This document shows, in pieces, positions 1 to 5,167 of a DNA stretch of 9,782 bases (position 1 is the first letter of the stretch; every line of letters begins with the position of its first letter). Made by a program: the position numbers and the translations under genes. The stretch covers positions 1 to 9,782 of the forward strand of contig DMZI01000031.1 of NCBI GenBank assembly GCA_003485325.1. Reading direction: 5' to 3'. A model generated the notes under the pieces. That model was not told where the DNA came from. It saw only the letters and a program-made list of their open reading frames with translations, and did not search any database. The DNA is from Desulfotomaculum sp. GTDB taxonomy: Bacteria > Bacillota > Desulfotomaculia > Desulfotomaculales > Nap2-2B.

Positions 1-47
1 CACGCGGTTTAGGAAACCGCTGCTCTATCCACCTGAGCTACGGGCAC
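1..47 (-). tRNA. tRNA-Arg (anticodon CCU), 3' end cut by the window edge
   Basis: Read on the minus strand, the sequence starts with acceptor strand GTGCCCG, then TA, a D-arm GCTC...GAGC, and a five-pair anticodon stem GCGGT/ACCGC around the loop TTCCTAA. This gives anticodon CCU, which reads the arginine codon AGG. The variable loop, T-arm and acceptor 3' strand lie to the left of position 1, so only the 5' half is visible. It follows bofA on the same strand and has its own extended -10 promoter. Confidence 0.9.
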
Positions 48-64
48 ATTATCAAAGTATAATT

Positions 65-90
65 ATTATAGCATAAAAACTCCCGTACAA
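65..90 (-). promoter_or_regulatory. Extended -10 promoter for tRNA-Arg
   Basis: On the minus strand TATAAT (65-70) is preceded by TGC (71-73), an extended -10 TGn motif. A TTGTAC box (85-90) lies upstream, but its 14-nt spacer is short, so the extended -10 probably carries most of the promoter strength. The predicted start near position 58 lies about 11 nt before the mature tRNA 5' end at 47. Confidence 0.55.
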
Positions 91-109
91 GCTAAAAGTT
101 ATCTTGGCG

Positions 110-373
110 TTATACGAAAATATGGTGAAGAACCGCCAGGAGAATGACACCGGGAACCTGCAGCACACCTGCGGTGAGCATGGTTACGGGGTTTATGGCC
201 ACTCTTAATCCGGCCTGGCTTAATAGAAAGTTGAAAACGTACAGCAAAACGCCCCCGAAAACAAAATAACTGGCTAAATGGTAAACTAATTTTAAAGGCT
301 TGATCATGAACGGCCCCATTAAAAGCAAACCCAACAGCCCGGCCAGGCAGATTAAAGCTATTTTCCATTCCAT
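110..373 (-). CDS. bofA: BofA-like inhibitor of pro-sigma-K processing
   Basis: This 87-residue, highly hydrophobic protein has about three membrane-spanning stretches (roughly residues 3-22, 29-50 and 60-85). It has the BofA-type ending: NPVTMLTAGVLQVPGVILLA followed by a short tail. In Bacillus, BofA sits in the outer forespore membrane with SpoIVFA and holds the intramembrane protease SpoIVFB inactive until the forespore signals. Length and the position just downstream of recR both match the family. The ATG at 373-371 is preceded by AGGGGTG at good spacing. The Bacillus order has a small gene (yaaL) between recR and bofA; here the gap is only about 80 nt and holds no such gene. The gene implies a spore former. 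The family assignment is confident; checkpoint function here is inferred. Confidence 0.85.
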   Translation of the reverse strand: MEWKIALICLAGLLGLLLMGPFMIKPLKLVYHLASYFVFGGVLLYVFNFLLSQAGLRVAINPVTMLTAGVLQVPGVILLAVLHHIFV

Positions 374-455
374 TTTCCGTCACCCCTGATAAAGTTTTTA
401 GACAAGCTTTTCTTTATGTATGCTTATGAGGCGACTTGGAATATTATTCCTTAAT

Positions 456-1058
456 CTACTCTATTTCACGCCTTCCTTCAAGAGCCCTGGTCAGGGTTAC
501 TTCGTCGGCATATTCAACACTCGCTCCCATGGGCAGGCCATATGCCAGGCGGGTCACCTTTATTCCCATGGGTTTGATCAGTTGGAACAGGAATAAAGAG
601 GTAGCTTCACCTTCAAGGTTGGGGTTGGTCGCCAGGATAACTTCTTTAATTATCCCTTCCTGAAGCCTGTTTAAAAGCTGTTTTACGGTAAGTTCGTCAG
701 GGCCGATATTGTCGCGGGGAGAGATGGCGCCGTGCAGGACATGGTACAGCCCCTTGAAACCCCTGACTTTCTCTATCGATGAAACGTCTTTGGGTTCTTC
801 AACTATACATAAGATATCCCTGTTTCTCCGCTGATCGCTGCAGATTTGACACAGCTGGGTATCGGTCAGGTTAGAGCAAACGGAGCAGTAGCGGATATTT
901 TTTCTGGCTTCCAGCATGGCGTTGGCCAGGTTTTGAGTTACCTGCGCAGGGGCGTTTAATAGATAAAGAGCCATGCGCTGCGCGCTTTTCGGACCCACAC
1001 CCGGCAGACCGGCAAGTTCATCAATTAAGCGGGTAATTGATGCCCCGTAATACTTCAA
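456..1058 (-). CDS. recR: Recombination mediator protein RecR
   Basis: This 200-residue protein has full family length and all RecR parts in order. A helix-hairpin-helix covers residues 11-30 (LAGLPGVGPKSAQR). A Cys4 zinc finger uses C58, C61, C70 and C73. A Toprim domain runs from about residue 81 (ILCIVEEPKD) through the ATNPNLEGEATS region near 143-154. The conserved C-terminus contains GLPMGASVEYADEVTLTRALEGRR. RecR acts with RecF and RecO to load RecA on gapped single-stranded DNA. The start is TTG (1058-1056), preceded by AGGAGAGGG with a 6-nt gap. The gene begins 13 nt after the ybaB stop, so co-transcription with ybaB and dnaX is likely. I see no defect. Confidence 0.97.
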   Translation of the reverse strand: MKYYGASITRLIDELAGLPGVGPKSAQRMALYLLNAPAQVTQNLANAMLEARKNIRYCSVCSNLTDTQLCQICSDQRRNRDILCIVEEPKDVSSIEKVRGFKGLYHVLHGAISPRDNIGPDELTVKQLLNRLQEGIIKEVILATNPNLEGEATSLFLFQLIKPMGIKVTRLAYGLPMGASVEYADEVTLTRALEGRREIE

Positions 1059-1071
1059 TTAAGACCCTCTC

Positions 1072-1386
1072 CTAAAAGAGCCCGGGCAGTTTAAGACCAC
1101 CTGTAAGCTTGCTCATTTCATTGTTGACCATATCCCGCGACTGGTTGAGAGCGCCGTTGACCGCCGCCATAATAAGGTCCTGAAGTATGTCAACGTCTTC
1201 AGGGTTAACCACTTCCGGCTTTATTTCTATTGAGAGTAACTCCTGCTTCCCGTTAACTACCGCCTTAACCACGCCTCCGCCGGCAGTACAGTCAACCGTC
1301 CTGTTGCCCAATTCCTCCTGCATTTTAGCCATATCGGCCTGCATTTTCTGGACTTGCTTCATCATCTTGTTCATATTCATGGACAC
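1072..1386 (-). CDS. ybaB: YbaB/EbfC family nucleoid-associated protein
   Basis: This 104-residue protein opens with the Met/Lys/Gln-rich helix typical of YbaB (NKMMKQVQKMQADMAKMQEEL). The central beta region contains GGGVVKAVVNGKQELLSIEI, followed by EVVNPEDVDILQDLIMAAVNGAL. Family members form small tweezer-like dimers that bind DNA without strong sequence specificity; the Bacillus equivalent is called YaaK. GTG at 1386-1384 is preferred as the start because AGGGGG lies 9 nt before it. The in-frame ATGs at 1380 and 1374 would be 15 or more nt away. The gene lies between dnaX and recR, a pairing conserved across most bacteria and suggestive of a role near replication or recombination. Confidence 0.95.
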   Translation of the reverse strand: MSMNMNKMMKQVQKMQADMAKMQEELGNRTVDCTAGGGVVKAVVNGKQELLSIEIKPEVVNPEDVDILQDLIMAAVNGALNQSRDMVNNEMSKLTGGLKLPGLF

Positions 1387-1416
1387 TGGCTACATCCCCC
1401 TAACAAATAAAATCAT

Positions 1417-1433
1417 CCTGAGTGCCACTCAGG
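1417..1433 (-). terminator. Hairpin directly after the dnaX stop codon (weak terminator or processing stem)
   Basis: A perfect 7-bp stem CCTGAGT/ACTCAGG with a 3-nt loop starts on the base after the dnaX stop codon. On the transcript it is followed by an interrupted U-rich stretch (ATGATTTTATTTG) rather than a clean U run. It may reduce read-through into ybaB-recR or protect the dnaX 3' end. Full termination is unlikely because ybaB has no obvious promoter of its own. Confidence 0.45.
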
Positions 1434-3176
1434 CTAACGCTTGTCATCCTTATTTAATCCGAACAGGCCCAGTGTGTCGCCGGTGCTCAATTCCTGTTCC
1501 TGCTCAGGCAGATTATAATGTTCCGGCGGGGCGCCGCAGGCCAGGCGGATATGTAAATCCTGTTTAAAGAAAGAGGTTACCAGTCTTAGAACCGACTCCA
1601 TATTTTCTGTTCTTCCCAAATACTCCTTAAAAATTTCATTTTCCCTTGGAAAAGCTATTGTCAGGCAGCCGTCCTTGAACTGTTCGGGCCAACTTCTGGA
1701 CAGGTACATGTGCATCGGCAAATTTGTTTTTTTGGTTATCTTGAGAAAATCCGCCCATTTTGAAGATACCTGGCTGAAGAAAACTTCATCGTCTGAGGCT
1801 TCAGGAACCCTATTGATTTCCTCCTGTTTTAACAGGGGGTTTTCATCAGCTCCGGGTACAGTCTGGTCAGGCTGGTCCGCGTGCGTTTTCCTGGCCGGTT
1901 TTTTCCGGCCGGCAGTTACCTTTTTTTGAGACTTGTCTTCCTTTATTTCCTCTATTTTTTCTTCAACAGCCTTATCTTCCCTGATTTCTGTTTCTTTGGC
2001 GGCAGATAATTCTTTGAACGCGGATTTACGGATTAAATCGGAGATTTCCTCCAGCCTTGCAACCCGCTGGACAAGATCCAGATCGGTGCCGGTAACCGCT
2101 GTCTGCGCGGCCCGGATCAGCGCTACTTCAAGAAGAATCCTGGGCTGAGAGCTCCATTTCATTTCCTGCTCGGTTTTGCCAAGCAGTTGAAGCAGACCGA
2201 GCAGCTGCTCCCGCCCTAATAAACCAGTTATGCCAGCGATACGTTCCCTTTCGGTTAAGCTTAACTCCTCCTTTGCGTCAGGAGAAACAAGCTGCAAAAG
2301 TATTTTCCTTAAAAAAGCCATCAGCTCACGGACAAAGGTACGCAGGTCTTTCCCCTGTTCCACCAGGGAGCTTACTATTTCAAGAAGGAGTCTGGTATTC
2401 CCCGAGCCAAGCGCGCGGGCAGCCTCGTCCAGCATATCTTCCCTTACCGTACCAAGAAGCTGATGTACGTCGTCGAGAGTAACCTTGTCGCCTCCCAGAG
2501 CGCTGACCTGATCCCAAATACTCAGGGCATCCCTTAAACTTCCTTCTGCATAGCGGGCGATCAGGTACAGTACGCCCTCTTCCGCCCCGGCTTTAGTTTC
2601 CTCAATGACCTCCTGCAAACGGCCTAAAATATGCCGGCTGCTCAGCCGGTGGAAATCAAACCTCTGGCAGCGCGAGAGAATTGTCAGGGGAACTTTATTG
2701 GGCTCGGTTGTGGCCAGAATGAATACAACATGAGAGGGAGGCTCTTCCAACGTCTTGAGGAGGGCGTTGAATGCTTCCGTGGTAAGCATGTGCACTTCGT
2801 CGATTATATAAACCCTGTATTTACCCGAAGCAGGCGCAAAACCAGTCTTTTCCCTTAATTCGCGGATCTCGTCAATCCCCCGGTGCGAGGCGGCGTCAAT
2901 TTCAATAACATCCATGGAAGCGCCTGCTGTTACTTCCCGGCAGTTCACACACACATTGCAGGGTTCAGCGCCGCTTCGCTGCCGGCAGTTAAGTGCTTTG
3001 GCCAGGACTTTGGCGGTGCTTGTTTTGCCTGTTCCCCGGGGACCGCAAAAAAGATAGGCATGACTTGCCTTTTCCGCCAGGAGAGCGTTTTGCAGTGTTC
3101 TTGTAATATGTTCCTGGCCGACTATCTGCTCAAAAAGCTGAGGCCGCCACTTTCTATATAAAGCGAGATATGCCAT
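1434..3176 (-). CDS. dnaX: DNA polymerase III subunit tau (DnaX), with a possible gamma form
   Basis: This 580-residue clamp-loader ATPase is close to the usual Firmicute length. The AAA+ module has Walker A GPRGTGKT (45-52), a Cys4 zinc site (C64, C73, C76, C79), Walker B DEVH (126-129), the SRC arginine-finger motif (168-170) and sensor-2 GSLRD (212-216). A domain III follows. A charged Lys/Glu-rich linker spans about residues 390-440, and a tau-specific C-terminal region follows it. The protein loads the sliding clamp and tethers the polymerase. ATG at 3176-3174 has AGGAAGGA 9 nt upstream. The linker contains a slippery A AAA AAG at 1926-1920 with flanking stimulators. A -1 slip after residue 419 would add 17 residues and stop, giving 436 residues. 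The gene follows the SRP RNA and leads ybaB and recR. Confidence 0.97.
   Translation of the reverse strand: MAYLALYRKWRPQLFEQIVGQEHITRTLQNALLAEKASHAYLFCGPRGTGKTSTAKVLAKALNCRQRSGAEPCNVCVNCREVTAGASMDVIEIDAASHRGIDEIRELREKTGFAPASGKYRVYIIDEVHMLTTEAFNALLKTLEEPPSHVVFILATTEPNKVPLTILSRCQRFDFHRLSSRHILGRLQEVIEETKAGAEEGVLYLIARYAEGSLRDALSIWDQVSALGGDKVTLDDVHQLLGTVREDMLDEAARALGSGNTRLLLEIVSSLVEQGKDLRTFVRELMAFLRKILLQLVSPDAKEELSLTERERIAGITGLLGREQLLGLLQLLGKTEQEMKWSSQPRILLEVALIRAAQTAVTGTDLDLVQRVARLEEISDLIRKSAFKELSAAKETEIREDKAVEEKIEEIKEDKSQKKVTAGRKKPARKTHADQPDQTVPGADENPLLKQEEINRVPEASDDEVFFSQVSSKWADFLKITKKTNLPMHMYLSRSWPEQFKDGCLTIAFPRENEIFKEYLGRTENMESVLRLVTSFFKQDLHIRLACGAPPEHYNLPEQEQELSTGDTLGLFGLNKDDKR
1867..1942 (-). 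promoter_or_regulatory. dnaX: Candidate programmed -1 ribosomal frameshift signal in dnaX
   Basis: In transcript order: the SD-like AGGAAG (1942-1937); 10 nt; the heptamer A AAA AAG in the correct X XXY YYZ phase (1926-1920, codons CAA AAA AAG); 9 nt; and a hairpin GGCCGG (1910-1905), loop AAAAAA, CCGGCC (1898-1893). In the -1 frame 17 codons follow before a TGA at 1869-1867. Escherichia coli dnaX uses the same heptamer with an upstream SD-like element and a downstream hairpin to make gamma. Here the predicted short form (436 residues) is close in size to E. coli gamma (431). Because the run is seven A residues, transcriptional slippage is an alternative mechanism. Confidence 0.7.
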
Positions 3177-3241
3177 ATTAAAAAATCCTTCCTCTTTCGT
3201 CTTTAAAGGAAAGGAAGAGTTGCAAAAGGTATTATTATTAC

Positions 3242-3269
3242 AAAGAACTACCTTTACAGGCAGCTCTTT
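3242..3269 (-). terminator. Hairpin between SRP RNA and dnaX
   Basis: A 12-pair stem (AAAGAGCTGCCT with AGGTAGTTCTTT, including two G-U pairs) closes a GTAA loop 12 nt after the SRP RNA 3' end. The descending arm ends UUCUUU, but no clean U run follows. It could be a weak terminator or processing signal separating the abundant SRP RNA from dnaX mRNA. Confidence 0.45.
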
Positions 3270-3280
3270 TCAAAAATACT

Positions 3281-3552
3281 GGCCGTGCACCTGCCTTCGA
3301 GAAATGGCTTCCGGGCGAAACCTGTACTGGTTTTCTCTTGCCAGGCAACCTTGCGGCACCCGGAGGTTCTTTCTTAGTGCTGCTTCCGTCAAGACCTGAC
3401 ACGGTTCAAAAGTCTCCGCCGCGCAAGACCCAACCGTCATCGCTCCTCGTAAACAGGCCGGACCCCACAAGTCATACCCTCCGGCAGGAATTCAACCCCG
3501 CTATAGCGGGTTGCGGGTTCAGGGCACCGCTACCTCCCCATCTAGCACGGCC
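3281..3552 (-). ncRNA. ffs: Signal recognition particle RNA, large Firmicute type (scRNA)
   Basis: The stretch between tRNA-Ser and dnaX has no credible protein gene and is the SRP RNA. Its 5' GGCCGTGC (3552-3545) pairs perfectly with 3' GCACGGCC (3288-3281). The Alu-domain start TGCTAGATGGGGAGGTAGCG, followed by GTGCCCTG, matches the Bacillus scRNA. The S-domain core around 3400-3378 (TCAGGTC..GACGGAAGCAGCA) is the Ffh-binding hairpin. GGTTGCCTGG lies on the returning side. The length of about 270 nt matches the long form with an Alu domain, not the short 4.5S form. It pairs with Ffh to target membrane and secreted proteins. The ends are set by the terminal helix and may be off by about 10 nt. 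The upstream tRNA promoter may also transcribe it. Confidence 0.95.
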
Positions 3553-3586
3553 ATATTTAATTAGTAACCTTAACTAAAAAAAGTTA

Positions 3587-3682
3587 TGGCGGAGAGAGAG
3601 GGATTCGAACCCCCGAGACAAGTTTTATGCCCGTCTACTCGCTCTCCAGGCGAGCGCCTTCGACCAACTCGGCCATCTCTCC
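3587..3682 (-). tRNA. tRNA-Ser (anticodon GGA), CCA encoded
   Basis: On the minus strand acceptor GGAGAGA (3682-3676) pairs with TCTCTCC (3597-3591), followed by discriminator G and an encoded CCA. The anticodon stem CTCGC/GCGAG encloses CTGGAGA, giving anticodon GGA for UCC and UCU codons. A long variable arm precedes the T-arm sequence GGTTCGAATCC, as expected for a class II serine tRNA. The total length of 96 nt includes CCA. A serine tRNA next to scr-dnaX is also found in Bacillus. Confidence 0.97.
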
Positions 3683-3723
3683 ATGTGGTCTGATATTGTC
3701 TTTAACCTTTTAATCCATCGTTT

Positions 3724-3752
3724 ATTATACATTCGATTATGGTTAAATGCAA
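3724..3752 (-). promoter_or_regulatory. Sigma-A type promoter for tRNA-Ser (and possibly SRP RNA)
   Basis: Minus strand -35 TTGCAT (3752-3747) and a perfect -10 TATAAT (3729-3724) are separated by exactly 17 nt. The expected start near 3717 leaves a leader of about 35 nt before the mature tRNA-Ser. No comparably good promoter is evident in the 34 nt between tRNA-Ser and SRP RNA, so the two may share this one. Confidence 0.8.
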
Positions 3753-3880
3753 GTATTTGGCGCGCCTATCAAGCCTGCCGCTGTGTTCAACAAACTTGTA
3801 TTTTTGCCCTTTGTGTAATAAACTTTTTAGCAGAAAAACCACCAGCCTTGAGATGAAAAAATCCAGAAAGGAGCCAGACC

Positions 3881-4513
3881 GTGTCTGAAATACTAGGCAA
3901 GCTTGAAAAACCGGAGGCTGATCAATTCAAAACGGGGCGAAAATTATACCTGGCGCCTTTGGTCTTTGCCAAAAAAGACTCCCCAAAAGAGTATCTTGAA
4001 AAGGTCGAGCTGTATTGGAAACAGGTGGGGGAACACCTTGCAAATCTTGAGGGAAAGATCGGAAAGATAAAAAAAATATACCATGAATCCAATTCCTTCA
4101 GCGGTGAGCAAGGTTTGAGCATTATCCAGCAGATCAACGAAAAAGTCTACCCTTTGATCAAAGAAAAGTGTGATCAGGGCGCAGAAATGCAGGCGACGGA
4201 AGATTTGGAGCTGTTTACCCAGAGTCTTGACTGGGGCAACTGCCTTCGTGTGGTGATGACCCAAACGGCGTTTGAAAAAATTTCAGGATTCTTCTGGGAT
4301 ATCAGCACAAAGCGGTTCAACCACATAGCTCAACGGATTGATGAAACCCTCGGAGAAAATGAAGCCGGCGCTTTGTTTATCAGTGAGGGACATTCAGTGC
4401 AATTTCCTTCCAATATCCAAATATTTTATGTCTCACCGCCGGTTTTAGATGAAATACGCCGCTGGTTCCGTGAAAAAGCAAAAGAAGATGACTCTGCAGA
4501 TCAAGATTCATGA
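3881..4513 (+). CDS. Conserved-looking protein of unknown function, 210 residues
   Basis: I do not recognise a characterised family. The protein is soluble, mixed alpha/beta, with no signal peptide or membrane segment. A charged helical region (about residues 35-100) contains ESPKEYLEKVELYWKQVGEHL-like helices. The C-terminal third carries the most distinctive motifs: ALFISEGHSVQFPSNIQIFY near 163-182, then VSPPVLDEIRRWFREKAKE, followed by an acidic tail. From memory, similar SEGH..VQFP...FYV.PP..DEI sequences occur as hypotheticals in Clostridia and Chloroflexi; I could not check this. GTG is the start because AGAAAGGAG lies 7 nt upstream. It is divergent from the tRNA-Ser/SRP block and followed by a zinc-ribbon gene about 280 nt later. 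Coding is confident; function is unknown. Confidence 0.85.
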   Translation: MSEILGKLEKPEADQFKTGRKLYLAPLVFAKKDSPKEYLEKVELYWKQVGEHLANLEGKIGKIKKIYHESNSFSGEQGLSIIQQINEKVYPLIKEKCDQGAEMQATEDLELFTQSLDWGNCLRVVMTQTAFEKISGFFWDISTKRFNHIAQRIDETLGENEAGALFISEGHSVQFPSNIQIFYVSPPVLDEIRRWFREKAKEDDSADQDS

Positions 4514-4515
4514 CC

Positions 4516-4571
4516 TGCCGTAAAAGTACGCCTGGATATAAAGTCTGAATAAAATTGGCAGCATTACGGCA
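4516..4571 (+). repeat. Inverted repeat TGCCGTAA...TTACGGCA after the unknown gene
   Basis: A perfect 8-bp inverted repeat (4516-4523 and 4564-4571) encloses 40 nt just after the stop codon at 4513. It has no following T run, so it is not a clear intrinsic terminator. It could fold as a long-loop hairpin in the mRNA 3' end. The rest of the gap to 4635 shows only a small TTCAC/GTGAA hairpin near 4608-4621. Confidence 0.3.
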
Positions 4572-4635
4572 TTAACAAATAATGTAAGGCAGTTAATGAT
4601 AAACGTTCACCAAAGTGAAAATTTATCTTTAATGC

Positions 4636-4664
4636 TTTACTTTTTCAAAAAGAAAAGGTAAAAT
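4636..4664 (+). promoter_or_regulatory. Promoter with an overlapping inverted repeat for the zinc-ribbon gene
   Basis: -35-like TTTACT (4636-4641) and -10 TAAAAT (4659-4664) are 17 nt apart. The same DNA forms an inverted repeat of 11 pairs (one G-T): TTTACTTTTTC (4636-4646), AAAAA, GAAAAGGTAAA (4652-4662). It occupies the spacer and both hexamers. The overlap could be an operator, or a chance product of AT-rich sequence. Transcription from about 4671 would give a leader near 120 nt. Confidence 0.5.
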
Positions 4665-4670
4665 AGTTAT

Positions 4671-4790
4671 GCTCAAATAACAGGTCTGAAGAGGTTTATT
4701 TCTCATCTGCCAACTGCCTTAAGCTAAGGAAGTCAAGGTCTGAGTGAGTCCTCCAAACCTTTTGGGCAAATAATATTTAGGAGGATTCGA
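4671..4790 (+). promoter_or_regulatory. Structured 5' leader that can sequester the ribosome binding site
   Basis: The leader holds a small hairpin around CCTTA-AGC-TAAGG (4717-4729, with ACT/AGT flanks), a direct repeat AGGTCTGA (4682-4689 and 4736-4743), and TGAGTCCTCC (4745-4754). That last segment pairs over 10 bp (two G-U) with GGAGGATTCG (4780-4789). The helix buries the whole Shine-Dalgarno and ends one base before the ATG. It matches no riboswitch class I know, so only a fold-based control element is proposed. Confidence 0.4.
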
Positions 4791-5099
4791 ATGTACGAAG
4801 ACAAGACCCTGACTTGTCGTGAATGTGGTGTGGAATTTATTTTTACCGCCTCGGAACAGGAGTTCTATGCGGAAAAAGGTTTCGCCAATGAACCAGGCCG
4901 CTGCCCCCAATGCAGGGCTGCCCGCAAGCAAAGAAAAAATTCCGGCGGTTTTGGCGGCCGCACTGCCCGTCCTCACCGCGAGATGTTTACAGTAATTTGC
5001 GGCGCATGCGGTTGTGAAACACAGGTACCTTTTCGTCCAAGTGAAGACCGCCCGGTTTATTGCCGCGATTGTTTTAATAAAAATAAAAGCCGCTACTAA
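4791..5099 (+). CDS. Small protein with two Cys4 zinc ribbons (zf-trcl-like)
   Basis: This 102-residue protein has four CxxC knuckles: C9/C12 and C38/C41 in the first half, C70/C73 (with an extra C75) and C91/C94 in the second. Each half therefore forms one predicted Cys4 zinc ribbon. The first half, with FTASEQEFYAEKGFANEPGR between the knuckles, closely resembles the probable zinc-ribbon family often annotated in Clostridia and Chloroflexi. A basic Gly/Arg-rich linker (about 43-64) could contact nucleic acid. Function is not established; RNA or DNA binding is inference. ATG at 4791 has a strong AGGAGG (4779-4784), but that SD can be buried by the upstream leader. The gene is monocistronic, with its own promoter and terminator. 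Confidence 0.88.
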   Translation: MYEDKTLTCRECGVEFIFTASEQEFYAEKGFANEPGRCPQCRAARKQRKNSGGFGGRTARPHREMFTVICGACGCETQVPFRPSEDRPVYCRDCFNKNKSRY

Positions 5100-5110
5100 A
5101 TTTAAAAATC

Positions 5111-5148
5111 AGCTCCTTTACCGCATGGTAAAGGAGTTTTATTTTTTT
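5111..5148 (+). terminator. Strong intrinsic terminator after the zinc-ribbon gene
   Basis: A perfect 10-bp stem CTCCTTTACC (5113-5122) / GGTAAAGGAG (5127-5136) with loop GCAT is followed by TTTTATTTTTTT. It starts 13 nt after the stop codon. It lies between two converging genes. The reverse strand also has a T-rich stretch after the stem, so it may act for the opposing polX-like gene as well. Confidence 0.93.
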
Positions 5149-5167
5149 CTGGAAGAAAAAATCTTGA

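Noticed and set aside
438..450. GGAAT-ATT-ATTCC hairpin after recR
   Set aside because: It has only five AT-rich pairs with no T run, too weak for a terminator.
1187..3161. Plus-strand open frames across ybaB and dnaX
   Set aside because: They are antisense shadows of strongly conserved minus-strand genes, with low-complexity Ser/Leu-rich translations.
3270..3577. Open frames on both strands between dnaX and tRNA-Ser
   Set aside because: The region is the SRP RNA. Its terminal helix, Alu-domain and S-domain signatures explain the conservation, and the frames lack ribosome binding sites.
3758..3767. GGCGCGCC palindrome upstream of the unknown gene
   Set aside because: It is an isolated 8-bp GC palindrome with no paired promoter element or second copy, so nothing supports an operator.
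3795..3840. Possible plus-strand promoter TTGTAT...TAATAA for the 210-residue gene
   Set aside because: The spacer is only 14 nt and alternatives have poor -35 boxes, so it is not supported well enough to annotate.
3922..4264. Minus-strand open frames opposite the unknown 210-residue gene
   Set aside because: The plus-strand frame has GTG with an ideal SD and coherent composition. The reverse frames look like shadows.
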